A stretch of 18,157 bases of DNA from Flavobacterium psychrophilum (GCA_020720185.1 DYPB01000039.1:1-18157); one strand, 5' to 3'; numbered from the stretch's first letter, positions 1-8,518 are shown. The notes: generated by a model from the letters alone, not told the origin. Numbers and translations are program-made.

Positions 1-277
1 TAATAAAGGCTATTTTAGGTTTGTAATTGTATTCACCTAACTTGCAACTCATTTTGAAAAGTTACAATAATAAATAAAACAAAAAGAGCATCAGTAAAAA
101 AATAAATTTACAAAAAAAACTAATTTATAGAACCCACCTGTAGTTCAAAACAGATCATTTGCCAGTTTTATCTTCTCAGAAATAAAGATTATTCAAAAGA
201 TTAAATTGATAATTTGAAATACTTTCATATTTTTACAAAAAAAAACATAAACAAGATTATTTCTTTCTGACAACGAT
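1..277. other. Non-coding region upstream of pcm
   Basis: No convincing gene is visible before pcm. The stretch contains repeat copy 1 (74-139) and A-rich DNA. A short inverted pair, TTAGGT (15-20) and ACCTAA (35-40), could form a small hairpin near the left edge. No clear TAnnTTTG box was found close to the pcm start, so its promoter is not assigned. Confidence 0.6.
74..139 (+). repeat. 66-bp direct repeat, copy 1 (upstream of pcm)
   Basis: These 66 bases recur without mismatch at 1008-1073. The unit is very A-rich in its first two thirds, contains a short inverted pair (ATAAATT and AATTTAT), and ends in ctaatttatagaacccacct. That last 20-base tail also forms one arm of the palindrome at 17692-17738. 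No open frame crosses it. Together with copy 2 it brackets the pcm gene. Confidence 0.95.
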
Positions 278-919
278 ATGAAAGACACCTCAAAACATCA
301 AGGACTTCGAAATCAATTAGTTAAAATCTTGCAAGAAAAAGGCATCGTTGATAAGAATGTTCTAAATGCAATAAGTAAAATACCTCGACATTTATTTTTG
401 AATTCAAGTTTCGAAGACTATGCCTATCAAGACAAAGCATTTCCGATAGGAGCAGGGCAAACCATTTCTCAACCCTACACAGTTGCCTTTCAGAGTCAGT
501 TATTAGAAATTAAAAATGGCGATAAAATACTAGAAATAGGCACAGGAAGCGGTTATCAGACTGCCGTTTTATGTTTGATGGGAGCAAAAGTTTATAGTGT
601 AGAACGGCAAAATGAATTATTCAAACAAACTTCAGCTCTATTGCCAAAATTAGGCATAAAACCCAAACATTTATCTTTTGGAGATGGTTATAAAGGATTA
701 GAAAACCATGCTCCTTTTGATAGCATTATTGTAACCGCAGGAGCACCAATAATTCCAAAACCATTAATGGCACAATTAAAAATAGGAGGAAAGCTTGTAA
801 TCCCATTAGGCGACGAAAATCAAATAATGACGCTATTAATTAGAAAAAACGACACTCAATTTGAAAAACTCGAATTTGGAGATTTTAAATTTGTACCACT
901 TTTAGCGAATAGAAATTAG
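278..919 (+). CDS. pcm: Protein-L-isoaspartate O-methyltransferase
   Basis: This enzyme uses S-adenosylmethionine to methylate L-isoaspartyl residues in damaged proteins, the first step of their repair, in the cytoplasm. The 213-residue product has the usual PCMT length. Visible marks are PRHLF near residue 36, the family signature GAGQTISQPY (58-67), SAM motif I LEIGTGSGYQT (85-95), the acidic end of strand 2 at VER (108-110), and IIVTAGAP plus IGGKLVIPLG in the C-terminal half. The ATG at 278 gives a full N-terminus; there is no clear Shine-Dalgarno, normal for this group. The gene stands alone between the two 66-bp direct repeats, so it could be deleted or duplicated by recombination between them. 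Confidence 0.95.
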   Translation: MKDTSKHQGLRNQLVKILQEKGIVDKNVLNAISKIPRHLFLNSSFEDYAYQDKAFPIGAGQTISQPYTVAFQSQLLEIKNGDKILEIGTGSGYQTAVLCLMGAKVYSVERQNELFKQTSALLPKLGIKPKHLSFGDGYKGLENHAPFDSIIVTAGAPIIPKPLMAQLKIGGKLVIPLGDENQIMTLLIRKNDTQFEKLEFGDFKFVPLLANRN

Positions 920-935
920 ATGAATGAGAATTGAG

Positions 936-984
936 AATTGAAAGTTGATAATTGAAAGTTGATAATTGAAAGTTGATAATTGAG
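936..984 (+). repeat. Heptamer minisatellite (AATTGAA/AGTTGAT)
   Basis: Three identical 14-base units (aattgaaagttgat) run from 936 to 977 and are followed by a partial unit, aattgag, to 984. Each unit is two diverged heptamers. It lies 16 bases after the pcm stop. Related AATTGAT/AATTGTG heptamer tracts occur at 16057-16088, 16863-16901 and 17273-17290. Confidence 0.9.
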
Positions 985-1007
985 ATAATTTTGATGCCTA
1001 CCCTACT

Positions 1008-1073
1008 ATAAAACAAAAAGAGCATCAGTAAAAAAATAAATTTACAAAAAAAACTAATTTATAGAACCCACCT
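1008..1073 (+). repeat. 66-bp direct repeat, copy 2 (downstream of pcm)
   Basis: This is identical to 74-139 over all 66 bases and in the same orientation, 934 bases apart start to start. It lies between the heptamer minisatellite and the glnN promoter region. It ends with the same 20-base tail that is found in the 17692-17738 palindrome. Confidence 0.95.
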
Positions 1074-1212
1074 TAATATAGAAAAATCTATGAATCAGTG
1101 GCAAATCAATAATGCACTATAAGTTTAATAGATTATTTTTTCTATAAAACACTTATATTTAGCATTACATGAAATAAAACAGGGGTAAAATCATTTTTAT
1201 TCATATTTTTTA

Positions 1213-1220
1213 TATATTTG
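1213..1220 (+). promoter_or_regulatory. Candidate -7 box for glnN
   Basis: TATATTTG matches the Bacteroidota -7 consensus TAnnTTTG. It would start transcription roughly 33 bases ahead of the glnN ATG. No TTG at the expected -33 distance is present, so the promoter may be activator-dependent; that last point is inference. Confidence 0.55.
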
Positions 1221-1260
1221 CCCCAAAATAAATAGGGTATAACTTTAAAATTTAGTAAAA

Positions 1261-3450
1261 ATGTCAACATTAAGATTTAATGCAATAAAAGAAGCAACAG
1301 GTCGTAAGCCTGTAAAATTTGAAGAGACAGATAGAAAATCAAACCTTTTTGGTGCTAATGTTTTTAATGACAAAACGATGAGGCAGTTTCTGACCGAAGA
1401 TGCACATAAAGCGGTAAAAGATGCTGTACAACATGGTACAAAAATTGATCGTAAAATTGCTGATTATGTAGCAATGGGGATGAAAGAATGGGCATTATCA
1501 AAAGGAGTTACACATTACACTCACTGGTTTCAACCGCTTACAGGAGCTACTGCCGAAAAGCATGATGCGTTTTTTGAAACTTCGTATGATGGAACTGATC
1601 CTGTCGAAAAATTTGGAGGCTCACAATTAGTCCAACAAGAGCCAGATGCTTCGAGTTTTCCGAATGGAGGTATCAGAAACACCTTTGAAGCCCGTGGATA
1701 TACCGCTTGGGACCCTACCTCGCCAGCATTTATCTTTGGTACTACTTTATGTATTCCAACCGTTTTTATCTCCTATACTGGCGAGGCTTTGGACTATAAA
1801 ACACCATTATTGCGTGCCTTAAACGCTGTGGATGAGGCGGCTACTGATGTTTGCAAATATTTTGATAAAAATGTTAAAAAAGTAACCGCTACCTTGGGAT
1901 GGGAACAAGAATATTTTTTAATTGATAAATCATTAGCAGATTCTCGCCCTGATTTGATAATGACTGGCAGAACTTTACTAGGACATACATCGGCAAAAGG
2001 ACAACAATTAGACGATCATTATTTTGGATCAATTCCATCTAGAGCCTTAAATTTTATGAGAGAATTAGAGGAAGAGAGTATGCTTTTAGGTATCCCTGTA
2101 AAAACCAGACATAATGAAGTAGCACCTAATCAATTTGAATTAGCACCTATTTTTGAAGAAACAAATTTGGCAGTAGATCACAATTCTTTATTGATGGATG
2201 TAATGTCGAAAGTAGGCGAACGACACGATTTTATGGTTTTATTTCATGAAAAACCATTCAAAGGAGTAAACGGTTCAGGCAAACACAACAACTGGTCGAT
2301 GGCTACAGATACCGGTATAAACCTGTTAAGCCCAGGAAAAACCCCTATGAGTAATTTGCAGTTTTTATCCTTTTTTATTAATACCATAAAAGCCGTTAAT
2401 GATTATGAATCGTTAATGAGAGCCTCAATAGCAACTGCCTCAAACGACCATAGACTTGGAGCAAACGAGGCACCACCTGCAATAATATCAGTTTTTATTG
2501 GACAACAATTAACCAAAATTTTAGCAGATTTAGAAGGTGTTACTAACGGTAAATTATCGCCAGAAGAAAAAACAGATTTAAAACTAAATGTAGTAGGAAA
2601 AATTCCAGATGTTATGTTAGACAATACTGACAGAAATAGAACTTCGCCATTTGCTTTTACTGGAAATAAATTTGAGTTCAGAGCTGTTGGATCTTCTGCA
2701 AATTGTGCCAATGCCATGACCACTTTAAATACAATGGTTGCCAAACAATTAAAAGATTTTAAAATCGAAGTTGATGCGTTAATAGTAACAAAAGATTTAA
2801 AAAAAGACGAAGCTATTTTTAATATTTTAAGAGAATACATAAAACAATCGAAGAAAATTCTGTTTGAGGGAGACGGTTATAGCGAAGCTTGGGAACAAGA
2901 GGCATCCAAAAGAGGTTTAAGCAATTTTAAAACCACTCCATTAGCCTTAAAAGCAAAAGTTTCTAAACAAGCATTAGATTTGTTTAAAGAAATGGGAGTT
3001 ATGAATCATATTGAAGTTGAGGCAAGATATGAAATTGAGTTGGAAGAATATACCAAAAAAATTCAAATTGAAGGACGAGTTTTAGGCGATATTGCTAGAA
3101 ATCATGTTATTCCAACTGCCATAAAATATCAAAATACCTTGATAGAAAATGTAAAAGGATTAAAAGATATTTTTGGTGATGATTTTAAGAAAATTGGCAA
3201 AGAACAAATTGTTATTATCAAGCAAATATCAGAGCATATTGAAGGTATTAACACCAAAGTAGAGCAAATGATTGATGCCCGAAAAGCCGCTAACAAGTTA
3301 ACCGATATTCAAAAAACGGCAGAGGATTATTGTGATAAAGTGAAACCATTTTTTGAAGATATCCGGGAACATTGCGACCAATTAGAATTATTAGTTGATA
3401 ACGAAAGTTGGACACTTACAAAATATAGAGAACTACTGTTTACGAAGTAA
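1261..3450 (+). CDS. glnN: Type III glutamine synthetase
   Basis: It condenses ammonia and glutamate to glutamine with ATP. The 729-residue product has the GSIII length (about 700-730 residues), well above the roughly 450-470 of GSI. Characteristic segments are EVAPNQFELAP (286-296) followed by DHN, GSGKHNNWS (338-346), NDHRLGANEAPP (395-406) and FEFRAVGSS (471-479), which together form the nucleotide, metal and glutamate sites. The long charged helical C-terminus (after about residue 560) is typical of the class. The ATG at 1261 is preceded by a -7 box at 1213-1220 and no strong ribosome binding site. The gene is monocistronic, closed by a terminator at 3479-3508. Confidence 0.97.
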   Translation: MSTLRFNAIKEATGRKPVKFEETDRKSNLFGANVFNDKTMRQFLTEDAHKAVKDAVQHGTKIDRKIADYVAMGMKEWALSKGVTHYTHWFQPLTGATAEKHDAFFETSYDGTDPVEKFGGSQLVQQEPDASSFPNGGIRNTFEARGYTAWDPTSPAFIFGTTLCIPTVFISYTGEALDYKTPLLRALNAVDEAATDVCKYFDKNVKKVTATLGWEQEYFLIDKSLADSRPDLIMTGRTLLGHTSAKGQQLDDHYFGSIPSRALNFMRELEEESMLLGIPVKTRHNEVAPNQFELAPIFEETNLAVDHNSLLMDVMSKVGERHDFMVLFHEKPFKGVNGSGKHNNWSMATDTGINLLSPGKTPMSNLQFLSFFINTIKAVNDYESLMRASIATASNDHRLGANEAPPAIISVFIGQQLTKILADLEGVTNGKLSPEEKTDLKLNVVGKIPDVMLDNTDRNRTSPFAFTGNKFEFRAVGSSANCANAMTTLNTMVAKQLKDFKIEVDALIVTKDLKKDEAIFNILREYIKQSKKILFEGDGYSEAWEQEASKRGLSNFKTTPLALKAKVSKQALDLFKEMGVMNHIEVEARYEIELEEYTKKIQIEGRVLGDIARNHVIPTAIKYQNTLIENVKGLKDIFGDDFKKIGKEQIVIIKQISEHIEGINTKVEQMIDARKAANKLTDIQKTAEDYCDKVKPFFEDIREHCDQLELLVDNESWTLTKYRELLFTK

Positions 3451-3478
3451 AACGAAGTAATAATAGACTAAAAAAATC

Positions 3479-3508
3479 AAAAAACCCGCTTTTTATTGTG
3501 GGTTTTTT
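3479..3508 (+). terminator. Terminator after glnN
   Basis: The arms aaaaaacccgc (3479-3489) and gtgggtttttt (3498-3508) pair with one G-U wobble around an 8-base loop and end in a T run. It lies 28 bases past the glnN stop. The A-rich left arm also makes it usable from the other strand. Confidence 0.85.
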
Positions 3509-3549
3509 GCTTTCAAAAATCGAACTTAATCAACCGTGCTTTTATTCCA

Positions 3550-3567
3550 TAAATTTGTATAATTTTG
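3550..3567 (+). promoter_or_regulatory. Tandem -7 boxes ahead of pnuC
   Basis: Two TAnnTTTG matches lie 10 bases apart: TAAATTTG (3550-3557) and TAATTTTG (3560-3567). They would give very short leaders of about 10-20 bases before the pnuC ATG. No riboswitch-like structure fits between the glnN terminator and this start. Confidence 0.5.
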
Positions 3568-3583
3568 TGACAAATAATTTTAA

Positions 3584-4204
3584 ATGCTCGACTTCTTTAT
3601 CAATCAATACAAAAACGCTTCTGAAACTCAAATTGCATCAGAATTTGTGGCTTTTGTGTTCGGAATTTTAAGCGTTTGGTTTGCCAAAAAAGAAAATATT
3701 TGGGTTTATCCAACAGGAATAATATCAACAATTATTACCGTATATTTGTTGTACAAAGCACAGTATTTTGGCGATATGACTATGAATATATATTATTCAA
3801 TAATGAGTTTTTATGGTTGGTTTTGTTGGAAAAATCAAAAAAGCAAACCTCATTTACAAATTACTGAAACCAATTTAAAAGAAAAAATTATAGGCTTCGG
3901 ACTATTTATTTTAACAATGATTATCACTTACGGCGTGTATCTTTTTTTTAATTATAAATTAGAAATTCCAAACTATATAGATATTTTTACATCAGGAATA
4001 TTTTTTACAGCGATGTGGTTTATGGCTCTAAAAAAGATAGAAAACTGGACGCTTTGGATAATTGGCGACTGCATTGCAGTTCCGCTATTTGCCTATCGTG
4101 GATTAGGAATGTTATCTTTACAATATTTAATTTTTACAATCGTTGCAATTTTTGCGTATATAGAATGGAAGAAAATCTTAAACAACAACAAACAAATATT
4201 ATAA
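3584..4204 (+). CDS. pnuC: PnuC-type nicotinamide riboside transporter
   Basis: An inner-membrane facilitator of the PnuC family, 206 residues, about seven hydrophobic segments. The family marks W.YP.G (WVYPTG, near residue 41), N.YY..MS.YGW..W (about 69-83) and a C-terminal GDCIAVPLFAYRG segment are present. PnuC homologues carry nicotinamide riboside, or thiamine in the PnuT branch. The substrate here is inferred as nicotinamide riboside because the next gene begins with a ribosylnicotinamide kinase domain and overlaps pnuC by 40 bases. No thiamine riboswitch is visible upstream. Confidence 0.9.
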   Translation: MLDFFINQYKNASETQIASEFVAFVFGILSVWFAKKENIWVYPTGIISTIITVYLLYKAQYFGDMTMNIYYSIMSFYGWFCWKNQKSKPHLQITETNLKEKIIGFGLFILTMIITYGVYLFFNYKLEIPNYIDIFTSGIFFTAMWFMALKKIENWTLWIIGDCIAVPLFAYRGLGMLSLQYLIFTIVAIFAYIEWKKILNNNKQIL

Positions 4205-6276
4205 AAGTAGCTTTATTCGGACCAGAATCAACTGGAAAAACTACACTTGCCAAACAACTTGCTCAACATTTTAATACTGCTTGGGTAAGCGAATTTGCAA
4301 GAGATTATTTGCAAAAAAAATGGGATGAAACACAAACAGTTTGTCAGCCTGAAGACTTAATTCCAATTGCTGTTGGACAAACAAAATTAGAAAACGATGC
4401 GTTAAACGATGCAAAAACATTTTTATTTTGCGACACTAACTTATTGGTAACCAAAGCCTATTCTGAAATTTATTATGGATTTTGTAATCCAATACTAGAT
4501 AAAGCGGCAAAGAAACATAAGTATGATTTAATCTTTCTGACCGCTATTGATGTGCCTTGGGAGAAAGATGATTTGAGAGACAAACCAACTGAAAGAGAAG
4601 CTGTTTTTGAAAAATTTAAATCGGTTTTAATAGAAAATAATAAACCATTTATTGTATTATCAGGCAATAAAGAAGATAGATTACAGAAGGCAATTAGCAT
4701 TGTAAATAATCTAAAAAAAGCAATCGAATTAGGATTTTCAGCTCATGATTTTGTTCAAATTTACAAACAAGAAATATCATTAGAAGACATTGAAAGCCAG
4801 TTAAATATTTTTAGAAATGGCATTCCGAAAATTCAGCTTATAAAACCTGCTACAATAAAAAATGGGATTTTATCATTGTCAGAATCAGAATTTGAAAATT
4901 TAGCTGCTTTATATGACCGTGAGAAAGTTAATTTTAAATTAGAAAAATTAGTTCCAGCATCAGGTGCTGCAACCAGAATGTTTCAATTTTTAAGTGAGTT
5001 TTTAAATAATTTTACTATAGAAGACGACACTATTAATGCGTATATTAATAAAAATAACGCAAGCGAATTACAAGTGTTTTTAGCAGGAATGGAAAAATTT
5101 CCTTTTTTTAAAACAATTGATAATCAATTAAATAAAATTTATTCTGATTTTAAAAACTGGGATAGAGACCGAAAAAATTATTATTTTATAAAACATTTAA
5201 TCGCAACTGAATATTTAGATTTTGCCAATAAACCAAAAGGAGTTCTGCCATTTCATCAATATCAAAATTATATTACAACACCAATTGAGGAGCATTTAAC
5301 TGAAAGTGTCTTTTATGCAAGTGCAAATGGAGTTACTAACCTTCATTTTACCATTTCAGAAAGCCATAGGAATGCTTTCGAAACTATTATAAATGAGGTA
5401 AGAAGCAAAATCGAAATGCTATCAAATTTAAAGATTACTATTAATTTTTCGTATCAAAACAAGGAAACTGATACTATTGCAGTCGATTTGGAAAACAAAC
5501 CATTTAGAGATGATAATGGAAAATTAATATTTAGACCTGGTGGACATGGTGCTTTAATTGAGAATCTAAATTCTCTTGATGCAGATGTTATTTTTATCAA
5601 AAATATTGACAATGTAATTCAAGACAACATTAAGTCTATAGGGCTGTATAAAAAAGCATTAGCTGGAATTTTACTGCAATTACAGAAACAAATTTTTGAG
5701 TATCTAATAGCTATCGAAAAAAGATTGATAGATGAAGATAATATTGAATCAATTATTGAATTTGTAAAGAACAAACTAAATATTTCAATTATTGATGATT
5801 TCGAAAAATTTACCTTCGAGTATAAATTATCCTATCTTTTTGAACACTTAAATCGTCCAATTAGAATATGCGGAATGGTAAAAAATGAAGGCGAACCTGG
5901 CGGTGGTCCATTTTGGGTTAAAGATTCTAATGGAACAGTTTCATTACAAATAGTTGAAAGTTCTCAGGTTGAAAAAAATGATACTAAACAAGCGGAAATA
6001 TTAGCCAATTCAACACATTTTAATCCAGTGGATTTAGTTTGTGGAACAAAAAATTACAAATCTGAGAAATTCAATTTAACAAAATTCATTGATCACAACA
6101 GCGGATTTATTGTGGATAAAACCAATAAAGGAAAGGCTTTAAAAGCTTATGAACTTCCTGGTCTTTGGAACGGTGCTATGGCAAAATGGACAACAATTTT
6201 TGTTGAAGTACCACTAATTACTTTTAATCCTGTAAAAACAGTGAATGATTTGTTAAAAGCAGCACATCAGAAATAA
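4165..6276 (+). CDS. NadR-like ribosylnicotinamide kinase fused to a DUF4301 domain
   Basis: Two domains lie in one 703-residue frame. Residues 13-185 are a P-loop kinase like the C-terminal half of NadR: Walker A GPESTGKTT (19-27), SEFARDYL (42-49), DTN (90-92) and DVPWEKDDLRDKP (129-141). It would phosphorylate nicotinamide riboside brought in by PnuC. No NMN adenylyltransferase domain is present. Residues from about 190 to the end match DUF4301: VPASGAATRM (263-272), FRPGGHGALIEN (about 456-467), and a C-terminal PGLWNGAMAKW. The PASGAATRM motif recalls nucleotidyltransferase folds, but its activity is unknown. The ATG at 4165 was chosen because the upstream part of the frame reads pnuC out of frame. 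I know these two domains as neighbouring separate genes; the fusion is unusual as far as I know. Confidence 0.85.
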   Translation: MEENLKQQQTNIIKVALFGPESTGKTTLAKQLAQHFNTAWVSEFARDYLQKKWDETQTVCQPEDLIPIAVGQTKLENDALNDAKTFLFCDTNLLVTKAYSEIYYGFCNPILDKAAKKHKYDLIFLTAIDVPWEKDDLRDKPTEREAVFEKFKSVLIENNKPFIVLSGNKEDRLQKAISIVNNLKKAIELGFSAHDFVQIYKQEISLEDIESQLNIFRNGIPKIQLIKPATIKNGILSLSESEFENLAALYDREKVNFKLEKLVPASGAATRMFQFLSEFLNNFTIEDDTINAYINKNNASELQVFLAGMEKFPFFKTIDNQLNKIYSDFKNWDRDRKNYYFIKHLIATEYLDFANKPKGVLPFHQYQNYITTPIEEHLTESVFYASANGVTNLHFTISESHRNAFETIINEVRSKIEMLSNLKITINFSYQNKETDTIAVDLENKPFRDDNGKLIFRPGGHGALIENLNSLDADVIFIKNIDNVIQDNIKSIGLYKKALAGILLQLQKQIFEYLIAIEKRLIDEDNIESIIEFVKNKLNISIIDDFEKFTFEYKLSYLFEHLNRPIRICGMVKNEGEPGGGPFWVKDSNGTVSLQIVESSQVEKNDTKQAEILANSTHFNPVDLVCGTKNYKSEKFNLTKFIDHNSGFIVDKTNKGKALKAYELPGLWNGAMAKWTTIFVEVPLITFNPVKTVNDLLKAAHQK

Positions 6277-6284
6277 TTGTGAAA

Positions 6285-6686
6285 ATGGATACAGAAAAAA
6301 TAATATCAGAATTGAGCTTTAAAGCCGTTAGAAGTAGTGGTGCTGGTGGTCAAAATGTAAATAAAGTATCTACTAAAGTGGTACTTACCTTTGATTTGTC
6401 AAATTCTCAATCACTTTCTGACGATGAAAAAGCAAGGCTACAAGATAAACTATCAACAAAATTAACCCTAGAGAATATATTAATTCTAAATTGCGATGAA
6501 GATCGCAGTCAGTTGAAGAACAAAGAATTAGTTATAAAAAGGTTTTTAGGAATTCTAAAAAAAAATTTACACATCCCGAAACCGAGAAAGGCAACAAAAA
6601 TACCAAAAGCAGTAATTGAAAAGCGGTTGAGAGATAAATCATCAACCGCTGATATAAAATTAAATAGAAAAAAACCAGAATTCTAA
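6285..6686 (+). CDS. arfB: Alternative ribosome-rescue peptidyl-tRNA hydrolase ArfB
   Basis: ArfB (YaeJ) releases peptide from stalled non-stop ribosomes. The 133-residue product has the catalytic GGQ loop in RSSGAGGQNVNKV near residues 16-28, and a basic tail (KPRKATKIPKAVIEKR, then KLNRKKPEF) that in the family enters the empty mRNA channel. The length fits ArfB and rules out a full RF1/RF2. A GTG at 6279 is in frame, but the ATG six bases later gives the standard N-terminus. The gene starts 8 bases after the kinase/DUF4301 stop, so it is probably the last gene of the pnuC operon. Confidence 0.93.
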   Translation: MDTEKIISELSFKAVRSSGAGGQNVNKVSTKVVLTFDLSNSQSLSDDEKARLQDKLSTKLTLENILILNCDEDRSQLKNKELVIKRFLGILKKNLHIPKPRKATKIPKAVIEKRLRDKSSTADIKLNRKKPEF

Positions 6687-7609
6687 TCCTCTAAACCCCA
6701 ATTTTTTAGCTCATCATTACTCCACAATTCAGGAAAAAATATGCGTCTTTGATATTTTGGATGCATGTACTTTTTCCAATCACTACCGCCAGTTGCCTCG
6801 CCAGTGCCTACTCCGCTACCATCAATATATTTTTTTGCAGCATTCAAATGTCCCATCACCCAAGTAATATTAACGGTTTTGTCATAATGCCTCATGGCAT
6901 CAATTAGTTTTTCATTAAGCTGCTCTTTTTCAGAAAGTTGTTTAAATTTTTGCCAAATGTTTATAGTGTTATATTCTTCCATAAATCGAATAAATTCAGC
7001 TTTATATTTCTTCTCGAAAGCGACTATCAAATATGATTTTTCTCCCGTATGATAATCTTTTCCTGCGGCTTGCCAATACAAATGTTCAAAAGCATGTTCG
7101 TAAGGTGTATTCCTATCAATATTTGCTCTAAAACGGTAATCAATTAGATTAATTAAATCAGTAGATGCAAACTCAATTAATCTATATTGGGCTGATTGAA
7201 AGCCACTTGCGGGTGTCAATGTGTTTCTAAATTTCATATATTGATCAACCGACATCCCATCTCCCATAATATCAAATGAGGTAGTCAACATATCAAAATA
7301 TCTTGAAATTCGACGCAATTTTTCAGTAAAATCTTCAGTTGTAGGTAGATCGTTGTGGCACAATTGATTAATTTCCCAAAGAATCATTTTGAATATCAAT
7401 TCATTTACCTGATGATACATAATAAACACCATTTCGTCTGGCAAAACTGTTCTTTGTGTTTGTAAATTTAACAAAACATCGGTTTGAATATAATCCCAGT
7501 AAGTAATTGGTTTTGAATACAATAATCCTTCTAAATGAGTTTCCGTTTTTTGATTGATAGCTTCAAATTTTTGCTCTATTGATGTTATTATTTCTTTATA
7601 ATTTTCCAT
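6683..7609 (-). CDS. kynA: Tryptophan 2,3-dioxygenase
   Basis: A cytoplasmic haem enzyme that opens the indole ring of L-tryptophan to N-formylkynurenine, the first step of the kynurenine pathway. The 308-residue product shows YWDYIQTD (37-44), the distal histidine in YHQVNEL (H66), the substrate-binding R128 followed by PASGFQS (133-139), the proximal haem ligand H254, and the TGGS loop (273-276). Its ATG overlaps the stop of the DUF3108 gene by one base (TAATG), implying coupled translation. Its stop overlaps that of arfB on the other strand by 4 bases. No other kynurenine pathway gene lies in the window. Confidence 0.95.
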   Translation of the reverse strand: MENYKEIITSIEQKFEAINQKTETHLEGLLYSKPITYWDYIQTDVLLNLQTQRTVLPDEMVFIMYHQVNELIFKMILWEINQLCHNDLPTTEDFTEKLRRISRYFDMLTTSFDIMGDGMSVDQYMKFRNTLTPASGFQSAQYRLIEFASTDLINLIDYRFRANIDRNTPYEHAFEHLYWQAAGKDYHTGEKSYLIVAFEKKYKAEFIRFMEEYNTINIWQKFKQLSEKEQLNEKLIDAMRHYDKTVNITWVMGHLNAAKKYIDGSGVGTGEATGGSDWKKYMHPKYQRRIFFPELWSNDELKNWGLED

Positions 7610-8403
7610 TATTGTTTAGTTACAAATGAATTGTTTAATCCTTTAAAACTTTCTAAATCAGCTTTTAACGAACCCACCGCAAGACTTGCTTTTATTGAAA
7701 TTGGTATTTTGTTTTCATCATCGGATATCCAAATCGTTAAACTTTCTTCCTCTTTAAAAACCCTTCCTGACTTTACCAATGGTCTAAAAATCATAGTAGG
7801 AATTTTTCCAAATTTTGTATTCAAATCCTCTCTTCCCAAGAATTTAAGTTTAAATTTTGTAATCTCACCATCAAAAAACATATCAATAGCTATAAATTCT
7901 CCCGCTTTCATTTTATCAACATTTGGATGATTTCGCAAATAATAAAATGTTGAAACAATATCCTGAACATCTTCAGTAACAGAAATTGTTTTCTCGTTAT
8001 TATTTTTATAATCCTTTACTAAAATTTTATTTACATCTTGATTAAAAAAACCTTCTTCGTTTCTGATATAACCACCCTCGTCAATTTTTCTGACATATTG
8101 ATATGGTTTTACGGTTTGTTTGTCAAAATATGATTCGTAGTTATCATTAACATTAAAAACCCATTTTGTCATCCCTGTTGTATAACCATTCCCAACGGCG
8201 TGAAAAACTTTCTTACCATTTATAGTGCCTTCTTTTACTTCTAATGTTGCATATCCAGCATTTACAAAGCCATAATGAATCCGAAATTTAAACCACTCAC
8301 CTACATCAAAAGCGTCGGGTTTTTGTGTGTCCATACTAACAGTTGTTGCAAATAAGAATAGGATTAAAAATTTCTTACCAACATTTATTAACTTTATTTT
8401 CAT
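7609..8403 (-). CDS. DUF3108 family exported protein
   Basis: This 264-residue protein has a signal-peptide-like start (MKIKLINVGKKFLILFLFAT) and a beta-rich body with GEWFKFRIHYGFVNAGYATLEV near its N-terminus, the usual opening of DUF3108. The family is predicted periplasmic or envelope-associated and has no established function. An upstream in-frame ATG at 8457 would add 18 residues and bury the signal sequence, so the ATG at 8403 is preferred. The 8479-8486 promoter fits either start. The gene runs into kynA with a TAATG junction, so the two are probably expressed together; the functional link, if any, is unknown. Confidence 0.8.
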   Translation of the reverse strand: MKIKLINVGKKFLILFLFATTVSMDTQKPDAFDVGEWFKFRIHYGFVNAGYATLEVKEGTINGKKVFHAVGNGYTTGMTKWVFNVNDNYESYFDKQTVKPYQYVRKIDEGGYIRNEEGFFNQDVNKILVKDYKNNNEKTISVTEDVQDIVSTFYYLRNHPNVDKMKAGEFIAIDMFFDGEITKFKLKFLGREDLNTKFGKIPTMIFRPLVKSGRVFKEEESLTIWISDDENKIPISIKASLAVGSLKADLESFKGLNNSFVTKQ

Positions 8404-8478
8404 AAATTCATAATTAAATTTTGAAAACTGATTGAATGTAATATTTTTTGATTTCATTCTATATAAATTTTATATTTA

Positions 8479-8486
8479 CAAAGATA
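8479..8486 (-). promoter_or_regulatory. -7 box for the DUF3108-kynA operon
   Basis: On the minus strand this reads TATCTTTG, a TAnnTTTG match. A TTGG lies 16 bases further upstream (TTG at 8503-8505), slightly closer than usual. Predicted transcription starts near 8472. Confidence 0.6.
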
Positions 8487-8518
8487 TAAACAAATTTCGT
8501 ACCAAATATATTAAAAGC

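Noticed and set aside
13..40. TTTTAGGT and ACCTAA near the left edge as a stray unit of the right-hand tandem array
   Set aside because: Only about eight bases match and the spacing differs; chance is likely in such A+T-rich DNA.
140..222. Possible gene remnant following repeat copy 1
   Set aside because: About 25 open codons end in TGA, but no family resemblance could be seen, unlike the tail at 17739-17873.
2403..2840. 145-codon open frame on the minus strand inside glnN
   Set aside because: It is antisense to conserved glutamine synthetase motifs, has no recognisable domain and no promoter.
3511..3583. Riboswitch ahead of pnuC
   Set aside because: Only about 70 bases are available after the glnN terminator, they hold the -7 boxes, and no conserved thiamine or NAD riboswitch motif was found.
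4015..4164. N-terminal extension of the kinase/DUF4301 frame
   Set aside because: These 50 codons overlap the conserved pnuC C-terminus in another frame, and the kinase P-loop strand starts properly after the ATG at 4165.
8404..8457. Longer start for the DUF3108 protein
   Set aside because: It would place 18 polar residues before the signal peptide; the internal ATG gives a normal export signal.
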